The notes under the pieces: model-generated | Seen by the model: only the letters and a program-made list of their open reading frames with translations | What the model was told of the DNA's origin: nothing | Databases searched by the model: none | Shown here: in pieces, positions 20,801 through 27,352 of the stretch | Numbering within the stretch: position 1 is the first letter of the stretch | How the letters are laid out: the number at the start of each line of letters is the position of its first letter | Made by a program: the position numbers and the translations under genes | NCBI RefSeq assembly: GCF_900111175.1 | Contig: NZ_FOGI01000003.1 | Coordinates: 287,141-351,140 of the forward strand | Length of the DNA: 64,000 nucleotides | DNA from: Actinokineospora terrae | Lineage (GTDB): Bacteria > Actinomycetota > Actinomycetes > Mycobacteriales > Pseudonocardiaceae | Reading direction: 5' to 3'

Positions 20801-23800
20801 GGCGCCTGGGGCGGTAGTGACGACCGGGATCTGCGGAGGCAGGTAGGTCAATCCTTCGGCGACGCGCGCGAAGTCCTCCAGCATCGGTTCCATGCGGTGG
20901 GAGTGGAACGCGTGAGACACCGTGAGCCGCTTGACCCTGCGGCCCTCTTCGCTCCACCTAGCGGCGTGCTCCCCTACAGCGGCCGCGTCTCCTGACACCA
21001 CTACCGAGCGCGGGCCGTTCACCGCCGCGAGATCCACGCCCGCGCCGAGGTCCAGGTCGGATTCGGCGGCCTCGACCGCCAGCATCGCCCCACCCTCGGG
21101 CAACTCCTGCATCAGCCTTCCGCGCGCGGACACCAGCGCGCAGGCGTCATCCAGTGACAAGACCCCGGCAACGTGCGCGGCGGCCAGTTCTCCGATGGAG
21201 TGGCCAACCAGCACGTCCGGCACGACGCCCCAGGATTCGACGAGCCGGAACAAGGCGACCTGCAATGCGAACAGGCCTGCCTGCGTGTAGACGGTCTGGT
21301 TGACGCTCTCGTCGCTGATCGCCTCTAGTAGCGGGCGATCCAGGTCGACCCGCTCGGCCACGGCGTCAAAGGCTTCCGCGAACACCGGGAAGGCCGCGTA
21401 GAGCTCAGCGCCCATGCCCGCGCGCTGCGAGCCCTGTCCGGTGAAGAGGAAGACAAGCTCGCCATGCGCGACCACATCCTGGACGCACTTTCCACCCACC
21501 AGGACAGCGCGGTGGCTGAGATCCGCCCGCGTTGCCGCTAGCGACCACGCAACGTCCGCTTCGGATTCGTCCACAAGAGACACCGCAGCGATCTGGCGCT
21601 CCAACGCGCCTGCGGTGTCCCCCGAGTACAACATCGGCAGCGGCAGAGCCTGGCTGGCTGGTGCGTGTGCCAACGGATCCGGTAGTGGTGCCTGCTCCAG
21701 GATCGTGTGGGCGTTGGTGCCGCTGATGCCGAACGAGGACACGGCCATGCGGCGCGGCCTGGACACAACGGGCCACGGGCGTTGGTCGGTGAGGAGCGAG
21801 ACGGCCCCGGCGGTCCAGTCGACGTGCGGTGTGGGGGCGTCGACGTGCAGTGTCGCGGGCAGGACGCCGTGGTGCAGGGCCATGACGGCCTTGATCACGC
21901 CCGCCACGCCCGCGGCGGCCTGGGTGTGGCCGATGTTGGACTTCACCGAGCCGAGCCACAGCGGTTCGTCGCGGTTCTGGCCATAGGTGGCGAGCAGTGC
22001 CTGGGCCTCGATCGGATCGCCTAGCGCCGTGCCGGTGCCGTGAGCCTCAACGGCGTCGATGTCGGCAGGGGTCAGCGCGGCGGAATCGAGGGCGGCGCGA
22101 ATGACGCGCTGTTGAGCGGGACCATTGGGCGCGGTCAGGCCGTTGGAGGCCCCATCGGAGTTGATGGCGGTGCCTCGGACTACGGCGAGGACATCGTGCC
22201 CATTGCGGCGAGCGTCGGAGAGGCGTTCGACTAGGAGCACTCCGACGCCTTCGCCCCAGCCAGCGCCGTCGGCGGAGGCCGCGAACGAGCGGCACCGGCT
22301 CGTGGTCGACATCCCGCGCTGGCGGCTGAACTCGGTGAAAATGCCGGGGCCGGACAACACCGTCACCCCGCCCACCACCGCGAGGTCACACTCACCGCGC
22401 CCCAGGGCGTGCGCTGCCAGGTGCAGGGCGACCAGGCTGCTGGAACAGGCGGTGTCGACGGTAAGAGCGGGGCCTTCGAGGCCGAACGTGTAGGCGACAC
22501 GACCGGAGACAACGCTCGGCGAGCCACCCGTGGCGAGGTAGCCCTCACTGCCAGACGCGGACGCGGTCAGGAAGCTCATGTAGTCCTGGCCACCGGTGCC
22601 CGCATAGACAGCGGTCCGGGAGCCGCGCAGCGACAACGGGTCGATGCCCGCCCGCTCGAACAGTTCCCACGTGGCCTCTAGCAACAACCGCTGTTGCGGG
22701 TCCATCGCGAACGCTTCACGCGGGGAGATCCCGAACAGGCCTGCGTCGAACGCGGTGGCGTCATCGACGAACCCGCCCTCGCGGGCGTAGGTGGTGCCCG
22801 GGTTGTCCGGATCAGGGTGGTAGAGCGCGGCTAGATCCCAGCCACGGTCGTCCGGGAAGGGCGCCATGGCGTCGACCCCGTTGACCACCAGGTCCCACAG
22901 GTCCTCGGGTGAGCGCACCCCGCCGGGGAACCGGCAGCTCATGCCGACGATCACGATCGGGTCGTCCACGAGGGCGGCAGTGGCGGTGCCCTGCTTGGCA
23001 GCGGGCTCGACCGGCGCGGCGGTGATCTCGGCGCTGAGGAAGCGGGCGAGGGCGGCCGGGGTCGGGTGGTCGAACACCAGCGTGGCGGGCACGCGCAGCC
23101 CGGTCGCGAGGGTGATCCGGTTGCGCAGCTCGACCGCGCCCGCCGACGCCAGTCCCAGGTCACCGAAGGCCCGGTTCGGTTCGACGGCGTTGCCCGAGTC
23201 GTAGCCCAGCACCAGGGACACCTGTTCGCGAACCAACGCCAGCAGGGTGCGGTTGCGTTCGGCGGCCGACACCCGCGCGAGCCGTTGGGACAGCGGTTGG
23301 TCTTCGTCCGGCTCGGCCTCTCCGGGGTCAGTGGCGCCGGTGAGGCCGTCGAGCAGGTGGCTGGGGCGGGTCGCGGTGAAGAACCAGCCGAAGGTGTCCC
23401 AACGGATGTCGGCGATGGCGACTGCGGTGTCGTCGTTGTCGATAGCGGCGCGCAGTGCGTCAAGAGCCAGGTCCGGCGCCATGCGGGGAACACCGTGGCG
23501 AGCCATGGCGTCGCCGATAGCGCCTTCGGCCATGCCCGCGCCATCCCAGGATCCCCACGCGATAGCGGTCCCAGGAAGGCCTTGCGCGCGACGGTGGTGA
23601 GCGAAGGCGTCGAGGAAGGCATTGCCTGGGCCGTAGTTGCCCTCTCCTGCCGCGCCGAAGACACCGGCTAGAGATGAGAACAGGACGAACGCGTCGAGGT
23701 TGGTGGTCAGCTCGTGCAGATTCACCGCTGCGGTGACCTTCGCGCGTAGCGCGGTATCGACCCGGTCAAGGGTGAGTGAGTCGAGGATGCTGGAGTCGAC

Positions 23801-26800
23801 CACTCCTGCGGCGTGGAACACCGAGTTCGGCGGGTGTTCGGCGATCACGGCCGCCAGCGCGTCCCGGTCCGCCGGGTCACACGCCAGCACGGTCACCCTG
23901 GCACCGAGGTCTTCCAGCTCGGCCACCAGGTCGGCCGCCCCAGGCGCGGCAAGGCCTCGACGGCTCAGCAGCAGCAGGTGTTCGGCGCCGCCTCGGGCGA
24001 GCATCCGCGCGACGTGGGTGCCGATCGCCCCGGTGCCGCCGGTGATCAGGGCCGTGCCGGACGGCGACCACGGGCGCCGCTTCGAAGGTGCGTCCGCGCG
24101 CCGCAGGCGGGCCGCGTGGACGCCGTCAGGGCGGAGGCGTAGTTGATCCTCGTCCCGCTGCCCGAGGGCCGCTGCCAGGCCGTCCAGCACCTGGGCGTCG
24201 ACCTCGGCCGGGAGCTCGACCAGCCCGCCCCACCACGGGTACTCGTGCGCCGCGACCCGACCCAAACCAACGACCAAGGCCTGTAGCGGGTTGGTCGCCA
24301 CGTCGACCGTCGCGCACCACAGCGGCACCTGGAGCTTGGCCGCGTGCAGGGCGTGGATCAGCGTGATCGTGTCCGCGAAGCCCTGCGGTACCGCCGGGTA
24401 TTCGGCTGTTGCCTGCTCCTCTAGTGCCAAGAGCGACAGCACGCCGCCCGGCCGGCTCTGGATAAGAGTGTCCAGCGCCTCGATGTCGACGACGGTGGCG
24501 CCGAGGTGCTCGGCGATGGCGGCGGCTAGAGGGTGATCGCCTCTGGTCACCACTGCCCAGGGGGCGTCGCCCTTAACGGCGTTAAGGGCGACGGGCTGCC
24601 ACGCGAGTTGGTAGCGCCAACTCTCGGAGGTGGGGATCGTGGTGGTGTGGAGGGTGTTGAGCCAGTACCGCTTGCGCTGGAAGGCGTAGGTGGGCAGGTC
24701 CACGCGGACGCCGCCCCAGGGCTGGGTGAGGGTGGCCCAGTCGACAGTGACGCCGTGGACGTGGGCCTCGGCCAGGGCGGTGAGCCAGCGGCGGGTGTCG
24801 CCCTCGGTGCGGCGGAGGGTGGCGAGCACAGCGGCCGACGTTCCGGAGTCCGCGACCGTCTCGTTCAGGCCGTAGGTGAGCACCGGGTGCGGGCTGACCT
24901 CGACGAACAGGGAGCGGCCGGACTCGAGCAGCCCTCTTACGGCCGCCTCGAACCGGACGGGTTCACGCAGGTTGTTGAACCAGTAGGCGGCGTCGAGAGT
25001 GGCCGTGTCGACGCGGGTAGCGGTCACGGCGGAGTGGAACGGGATGCTGCCGGAACGCGGCCGGATCGGGGCCAGGTCCGCGATCAGGCGTTCGCGGAGT
25101 GAGTCGACGTGAGGTGAGTGCGACGCGTAGTCCACGGGAACGCGTCTTGCTCGGATGTCAGCGGCCGTGCAGTGCTCTACCAGTTCGTCTAGCGCTACCG
25201 CATCACCTGAGACCACGGTGGACGTTGGGCCGTTAACGGCCGCAACGCTGACGCCGGGCCAGCAAGCAGCGAGTTCGGCGGCCTTCGACTCGGGTAGCGC
25301 TAGGGAGACCATGCCGCCGCCGCTGAGCCCGGCGGCGATCGCCTTGCTGCGCAGCGCGACCACACGCGCGCCATCCGCGAGCGAGAGCCCGCCCGCCACG
25401 ACGGCTGCGGCGATCTCGCCCTGCGAGTGCCCGACAACGGCAGCGGGCACGACCCCGGCCGACCGCCACAGCTCGGCCAGCGACACCATCACGGCCCACA
25501 GCACCGGCTGGACCACGTCGACCCGTGCGAGGTCGTCGCCGCTGCGCAGCACGTCCAGCAGCGACCAGTCGACGTGCGGCGCGAGCGCGGCGGCGCACTC
25601 CTCGATCCTGGCCGCGAACACCGGTTCGGTCTCCAGCAGCGACGCGACCATCCCGGGCCACTGCGCCCCCTGCCCGGGGAACACGAACACGACTCCGCCC
25701 TGGCCGATGTCCCCGGTCCGGACCACGACACCCGGAACCTCGCGGCCCTCGGCGAGCCCCGCGAGTCCCTTCGCGAACTCCTCCGCCGATCCGCCCAACA
25801 CGACGGCACGGTGGTCTAGCGCCGCTCGCGACTGGACGAGCGAACGCGCGATGTCGACCGGTTGCGCTGCCTGCGCGTGGTCGAGAAGACGGCTGGCCTG
25901 GCCGTGCAGCGCCTCAGCGGTCTTGCCCGAGATCACCCACGGCAGGACCGCCGGGACAGCGCCTCCCGACCGCTCGGCAGCCTCGGCGCTGTACTCCTCG
26001 ATGATCACGTGGGCGTTGGTGCCACTGACCCCGAACGAAGAGATGCCCGCCCGGCGCGGATCGCCGCCACGTGGCCAGGGCCGGGGCTCGGTGAGGAGTT
26101 GGACGTTGCCCGCGGCCCAATCGACGTGCGGGGTGGCGGTGTCGGCGTGCAACGTGCGCGGGAGCAGGTCGTGGCGCAGGGCCAGGACCATCTTGATCAC
26201 GCCAGCGACCCCGGCGGCGGACTGGGCGTGGCCGATGTTGGACTTCAGGGACCCGAGCCACAGCGGTTCAGCGCGGTCCTGGCCGTAGGTGGCGAGCACG
26301 GCCTGGGCCTCGATGGGGTCACCGAGCGAGGTGCCGGTCCCGTGGGCCTCCACGGCGTCGATGTCGGCCGTGTTCAAGCGCGCGTTGGCCAAGGCGGCCC
26401 TGATGACCCGCTGTTGCGACGGGCCATTGGGGACCGTGAGACCGCTAGAGGCGCCATCGGAGTTGACGGCGCTACCGCGCAAGACAGCCAGTACGGGCAG
26501 CCCGTCTCGTTCGGCGTCAGAGAGCCGAGCAAGCAACAACACGCCAACGCCCTCAGCCCAGCCCGCGCCGTCAGCGGAGGCGGAGAACGACTTGCACCGC
26601 CCGTCGGAGGCAAGACCACCGGACATACCGAAGTCGACGAATGTATTGGGGGTGACCATCACGGACACACCACCGGCCAAGGCAAGCGAGCATTCCCCGT
26701 TGCGCAGGGCCTGCGCGGCGAGGTGCATCGCGACCAGGCTGCTGGAGCACGCGGTGTCGACACTGACCGCGGGCCCTTCAAGACCGAGCGCGTAGGCGAC

Positions 26801-27352
26801 ACGACCGGAGACGACGCTGCCCGCGCTACCGGTGCCGAGGAACCCCTCTACGCCCGGCGGGATGTCCAGGGCCCGCGCCGAGTACTCGTGGTACATGACG
26901 CCGGTGAACACGCCGGTCCGGCTGCCGCGCAACGACAGCGGGTCGACACCGGCCCGCTCGATCGCCTCCCACGACGTTTCCAGCACGAGCCGCTGCTGCG
27001 GGTCCATGCCGAGCGCCTCGTTCGGTGAGATCCCGAACAGCGACGGGTCGAAGTCGGCGACGCCTTCGAGGAAGCCGCCTTCGCGCGTGAACGCCACCGT
27101 GGACTGTTCGAACGGTGTCAGGTCCCACCCACGGTCGTCGGGGAACCCACCGATGGCGTCGACCCCGTCGCGCACCAACGCCCACAACGCGTCCGGGCTG
27201 TCCACACCGCCCGGATACCGGCAGGCCATGCCGACGATGGCGATCGGCTCGCGCTCGACCTGGTTCAGCCGCTGACGGGTCTGGGCGAGGTCGGTCGTGA
27301 CCCGTTTGAGGTAGTCGCGGAGCTTGGCCTCCGTGCCCCCGGCGGAGGTCAT
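11891..27352 (-). CDS. PKS E: modules E8-E11 plus thioesterase
   Basis: This 5153-residue terminal modular PKS has domain order docking helix / KS-AT-KR-ACP / KS-AT-KR-ACP / KS-KR-ACP / KS-AT-ACP-TE. The N-terminal coiled-coil docking segment (EAKLRDYLKRVTTDLAQTRQRL) should receive the chain from PKS D. All four KS domains keep DTACSSS and HGTGT. Extender calls come from the AT motif: YASH in E8 (methylmalonyl), HAFHSH in E9 and RAFHSH in E11 (malonyl). E10 has no AT at all. The TE (about the last 235 residues) has GHSGGA, an Asp in VLVDIYP and a His in GNHFTMM, so it can release or cyclise the chain. ATG at 27352 shares one base with the PKS D stop (TGATG); a GTG one codon earlier, overlapping as GTGA, is an alternative start. 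Confidence 0.95.
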   Translation of the reverse strand: MTSAGGTEAKLRDYLKRVTTDLAQTRQRLNQVEREPIAIVGMACRYPGGVDSPDALWALVRDGVDAIGGFPDDRGWDLTPFEQSTVAFTREGGFLEGVADFDPSLFGISPNEALGMDPQQRLVLETSWEAIERAGVDPLSLRGSRTGVFTGVMYHEYSARALDIPPGVEGFLGTGSAGSVVSGRVAYALGLEGPAVSVDTACSSSLVAMHLAAQALRNGECSLALAGGVSVMVTPNTFVDFGMSGGLASDGRCKSFSASADGAGWAEGVGVLLLARLSDAERDGLPVLAVLRGSAVNSDGASSGLTVPNGPSQQRVIRAALANARLNTADIDAVEAHGTGTSLGDPIEAQAVLATYGQDRAEPLWLGSLKSNIGHAQSAAGVAGVIKMVLALRHDLLPRTLHADTATPHVDWAAGNVQLLTEPRPWPRGGDPRRAGISSFGVSGTNAHVIIEEYSAEAAERSGGAVPAVLPWVISGKTAEALHGQASRLLDHAQAAQPVDIARSLVQSRAALDHRAVVLGGSAEEFAKGLAGLAEGREVPGVVVRTGDIGQGGVVFVFPGQGAQWPGMVASLLETEPVFAARIEECAAALAPHVDWSLLDVLRSGDDLARVDVVQPVLWAVMVSLAELWRSAGVVPAAVVGHSQGEIAAAVVAGGLSLADGARVVALRSKAIAAGLSGGGMVSLALPESKAAELAACWPGVSVAAVNGPTSTVVSGDAVALDELVEHCTAADIRARRVPVDYASHSPHVDSLRERLIADLAPIRPRSGSIPFHSAVTATRVDTATLDAAYWFNNLREPVRFEAAVRGLLESGRSLFVEVSPHPVLTYGLNETVADSGTSAAVLATLRRTEGDTRRWLTALAEAHVHGVTVDWATLTQPWGGVRVDLPTYAFQRKRYWLNTLHTTTIPTSESWRYQLAWQPVALNAVKGDAPWAVVTRGDHPLAAAIAEHLGATVVDIEALDTLIQSRPGGVLSLLALEEQATAEYPAVPQGFADTITLIHALHAAKLQVPLWCATVDVATNPLQALVVGLGRVAAHEYPWWGGLVELPAEVDAQVLDGLAAALGQRDEDQLRLRPDGVHAARLRRADAPSKRRPWSPSGTALITGGTGAIGTHVARMLARGGAEHLLLLSRRGLAAPGAADLVAELEDLGARVTVLACDPADRDALAAVIAEHPPNSVFHAAGVVDSSILDSLTLDRVDTALRAKVTAAVNLHELTTNLDAFVLFSSLAGVFGAAGEGNYGPGNAFLDAFAHHRRAQGLPGTAIAWGSWDGAGMAEGAIGDAMARHGVPRMAPDLALDALRAAIDNDDTAVAIADIRWDTFGWFFTATRPSHLLDGLTGATDPGEAEPDEDQPLSQRLARVSAAERNRTLLALVREQVSLVLGYDSGNAVEPNRAFGDLGLASAGAVELRNRITLATGLRVPATLVFDHPTPAALARFLSAEITAAPVEPAAKQGTATAALVDDPIVIVGMSCRFPGGVRSPEDLWDLVVNGVDAMAPFPDDRGWDLAALYHPDPDNPGTTYAREGGFVDDATAFDAGLFGISPREAFAMDPQQRLLLEATWELFERAGIDPLSLRGSRTAVYAGTGGQDYMSFLTASASGSEGYLATGGSPSVVSGRVAYTFGLEGPALTVDTACSSSLVALHLAAHALGRGECDLAVVGGVTVLSGPGIFTEFSRQRGMSTTSRCRSFAASADGAGWGEGVGVLLVERLSDARRNGHDVLAVVRGTAINSDGASNGLTAPNGPAQQRVIRAALDSAALTPADIDAVEAHGTGTALGDPIEAQALLATYGQNRDEPLWLGSVKSNIGHTQAAAGVAGVIKAVMALHHGVLPATLHVDAPTPHVDWTAGAVSLLTDQRPWPVVSRPRRMAVSSFGISGTNAHTILEQAPLPDPLAHAPASQALPLPMLYSGDTAGALERQIAAVSLVDESEADVAWSLAATRADLSHRAVLVGGKCVQDVVAHGELVFLFTGQGSQRAGMGAELYAAFPVFAEAFDAVAERVDLDRPLLEAISDESVNQTVYTQAGLFALQVALFRLVESWGVVPDVLVGHSIGELAAAHVAGVLSLDDACALVSARGRLMQELPEGGAMLAVEAAESDLDLGAGVDLAAVNGPRSVVVSGDAAAVGEHAARWSEEGRRVKRLTVSHAFHSHRMEPMLEDFARVAEGLTYLPPQIPVVTTAPGAVDSADYWVRQVREPVRFADAVGSLSGVTTALELGPDGVLSALTQQIAANVVAVPALRPGQDEPTTLVAAVARLHARGVHVDWQAYLRPWGARRVSLPTYPFERDRYWPDPVPEPWFYRVEWQELSTAPSRLSGRWLVVGSEEIASTLRQAGATLAEDGQDGLAGVVVVVESAADVLAAARFDAPVWCVTVGAVSLAEEAPEPRSAAAWGIGRVAALEDPARWGGLIDVTDLADQGVVAALRSGEDQVAVRSGRLFGRRLRRAERPSAAVAVPTGTVLVTGGTGALGGHVARWLRSRGVTDLVLVSRRGPDAPGAAELAEEVGARVVACDLTDRTTVAELLARFTVSAVVHAAGVLDDGLVAGLTPDRLAAVEAAKAGSAELLDELIPNDALFVAFTSLAGVLGSPGQGAYAAANAYLDALVERRKLRGHPALSLAWGAWAGEGMAAAVADRLVRTGMRPMPVARALKALSDAWGQEGSLVVADIDWDLLGPGFTSARPSPLLSDLVHRAPSPQLPAEPSRRARGDLAAVVVELAASVLGHADTTAIEAGRPFRDLGFDSLTALELRNLLAAEIGVPLPAGLVFDHPTPAELAKHLAELVDQPTVEVLDRPTARAAAEPIAIVGMSCRFPGGVDSPEALWDLVRGGVDAMVDFPGDRGWDLDALGGSAARVGGFLDDIAGFDAGLFGISPREALAMDPQQRLLLEASWEVFERAGINPLSVRDSDIGVFAGTNGQDYATLLLGSDAAVEGHLGTGNTASVLSGRVSYAFGLRGPAITVDTACSSSLVALHLAARALRDGECSMALAGGITVMPQPSTFIEFSVQGGLAFDGRCKAFADGADGTGWGEGVGVLLLTRLSDAIAKGYRVLAVVRGSAVNQDGASNGLTAPNGPAQQRVIRAALTDARLQAADIDVVEAHGTGTALGDPIEAEALLSTYGRDRQAPLWLGSVKSNIGHTQAAAGVAGIIKMVMALRHRELPKTLHAARPTAHVDWSAGSVALLTENQSWQSEGLRRAAVSSFGLSGTNAHIIIEEYPVEAHGTARAEHQDLPWLLSARSAGALRDLAVRLGQVAADPVDVATTLASARAVLEHRAVVFGDYAAGLAALATGEDSPHLLQGVVRTPVVPAEPLADGWLALAQAHVEGVDIDWSAKAREWGGNIIDLPTYPFDRKRYWPDTTRPAFSADPGEQSFWTAVEQEDATTVADTLRVDVDTLTDLLPALSAWRKACRDKSIVDSWLYRVTWRPVELPAATLGGRWLVVTTDDGCPTDLVEVAPDATVVRLADGLPAGDWDGVLSLLAARDTITLLRTVDAPIWAVTRGAVSTGRADAPPDPEQALLWGLGRVAALEHPARWGGLIDLPATLDDRARTRLRAVLAGALPGEDQLAIRPAGVFARRLTRPSGSHRPEPTISGRVLITGGTGALGGAAARWLADHGVTDLLLVNRSGAQARDLVDDLAARGATAKVIACDVADRDALAALLAEHPVSGVVHSAGVATTVPLEFTSPDEFDDALSAKVLGARHLDELLPDAELFVLFSSIAGVWGSGGQASYSAANAYLDALAERRRAQGKAGAALAWGPWAGAGMAERAHDYLRKRGINPLRPDLAVAALALTESTTVADIDWARFEPSFTTGRPSPLLAEFATVTADAPVVTGIDGIRELVCLEVAGVLGYPEPVAADVPFTDLGVDSLTAVQVRDRIAAATGVRLPSTLVFDYPTPDAVADELVARIGGIDTEVAAPVVVADDAIAIVAMSCRFPGGATSPEALWDLVANGVDALSAFPDDRGWDLSAAGEITAEGGFVHDATDFDAELFGISPREAAAMDPQQRLLLESTWELLERAGIAPDSLRGSTTGVFVGASASGYGAGGVLPAGSEGHAMTGTSNSVLSGRVAYSFGLEGPAVTVDTACSSSLVALHLAAQALRSGDCALAVAGGVAVMPTPTVFAEFSRQGGLATSGRCRSFAESADGTGWGEGVGLLLVERLSDARRNGHQVLAVVRGSAVNSDGASNGLTAPNGPSQQRVIRAALAGAGLAHSEVDAVEAHGTGTALGDPVEAQALLATYGRDRAEPLWLGSVKSNIGHTQAAAGAAGIIKMVEAIRRGVLPGTLHVDEPASHVDWDSGAVRLLTSPRPWPEVARPRRAGVSSFGMSGTNAHVILEGVQEAPVEPEDGTAPTAVPWVVSGRSDTALRAQAQQLLTVADHDLVGVSRALATERARLPHRAVVLAGDAVGVRRGLTALAEGRADAAVVRGTAGKGGLAYLFSGQGAQRAGMGKGLYAAFPAYADAFDAVCAHLDLPLHDIIDTESVHEATYTQTGLFAVEVALFRLLESWGLKPDVLAGHSFGELAAAHVAGILSLQDACTLVSARARLTQGLPEGGAMLAVRMTETEVLTAIQGHQVDIAAINARDSVVLSGDADVIDELEALARSSDRQVKRLRTARAFHSHRMEPMVEPFAEVARSVTYGPAKLPIVSTLTGQLDTGDMSTPDYWIRQIRSTVRFADAIRALRDRGATKFLEIGPDSQLTALADQTLTHPGDTRPATAVAAQRAGKDEAAWLVSALAALHVNGQDIAWDLVLRGWGGRRVDLPTYAFQRKRYWVDAVGTATATEQAPAPLAATSTLELVQAATARVLGHADPAAVEVDREFLELGLDSLTALDLRALLREETGVDLPASIVFDHPTPADLARHLEGEPTAGTSAGLLEGLYREAMRTGRVSEFLKFLGDAAKFRPAADRLTEITSPARRVALANGDAPGLLLCCSGLTAGGGPHEFARLAAALRGKREVAAIPLLGYARDDLLPSTQEVALDWLADAVPTDTPVYLLGHSGGATLAHSLASRLAALGRPPAGLVLVDIYPLDHPVMTEWAGELSEGVFERRDQYVPMDDARLTAMAWYGRLFWQVPDPEPAIPTLLVRAAEPLGEATGEWRSSWPGSSTVDVQGNHFTMMSEHAGSTAAAVHHWIAALVGEQPHERKHQR
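11900..15575 (-). other. Module E11 + TE: KS-AT(malonyl)-ACP-TE
   Basis: KS is at about 15575-14340. AT is at about 14040-13050 with GHSFGE in place of the commoner GHSIGE and RAFHSH, a malonyl pattern. No DH, ER or KR follows; ACP comes directly (GLDSL near 12865). TE is at about 12600-11910. The chain is therefore released with an unreduced beta-keto ester next to the carboxyl carbon. Limits are approximate. Confidence 0.88.
15615..18952 (-). other. Module E10: KS-KR-ACP, no acyltransferase
   Basis: KS (about 18950-17720) has DTACSSS and HGTGT. After the KS-AT linker (HRAVVFGDYAAG near 17530) the protein passes through QGVVRTPVVPAEPL straight into the post-AT linker ALAQAHVEGVDIDW and LPTYPFDRKRYW (near 17300). 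No GQGxQ, GHSxGE or xASH/xAFH motif is present, so about 300 residues found in other modules are missing. KR (GGTGALG near 16560; VWGSGGQASY) is intact A1 type; ACP has GVDSL. The reading frame is undisturbed. Confidence 0.9.
19005..22970 (-). other. Module E9: KS-AT(malonyl)-KR-ACP
   Basis: AT (about 21450-20560) carries GHSIGE and SHAFHSH, a malonyl pattern. KR keeps GGTGALG, the LDD motif (HAAGVLDD) and catalytic Tyr in [10 protein letters not shown] without a Pro two residues later, so B1 type. ACP has GFDSL near 19130. Predicted unit: unbranched with a D-configured hydroxyl. Limits approximate. Confidence 0.87.
23020..27250 (-). other. Module E8: KS-AT(methylmalonyl)-KR-ACP
   Basis: AT (about 25690-24700) has GHSQGE and DYASHS, a methylmalonyl pattern. 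KR has GGTGAIG, VDS in place of LDD, and Pro two residues after the catalytic Tyr (NYGPGNAF), the signature of epimerising B2 reductases. ACP is unusual: the phosphopantetheine site reads GLASAG instead of GFDSLT near 23140. Limits approximate. Confidence 0.87.
24565..24593. repeat. 13-bp perfect inverted repeat inside PKS E
   Basis: Arms cgtcgcccttaac (24565-24577) and gttaagggcgacg (24581-24593) are separated by ggc. It lies in the coding region of the E8 post-AT linker (PVALNAVKGDAPW) and would form a very stable mRNA hairpin. Confidence 0.85.
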
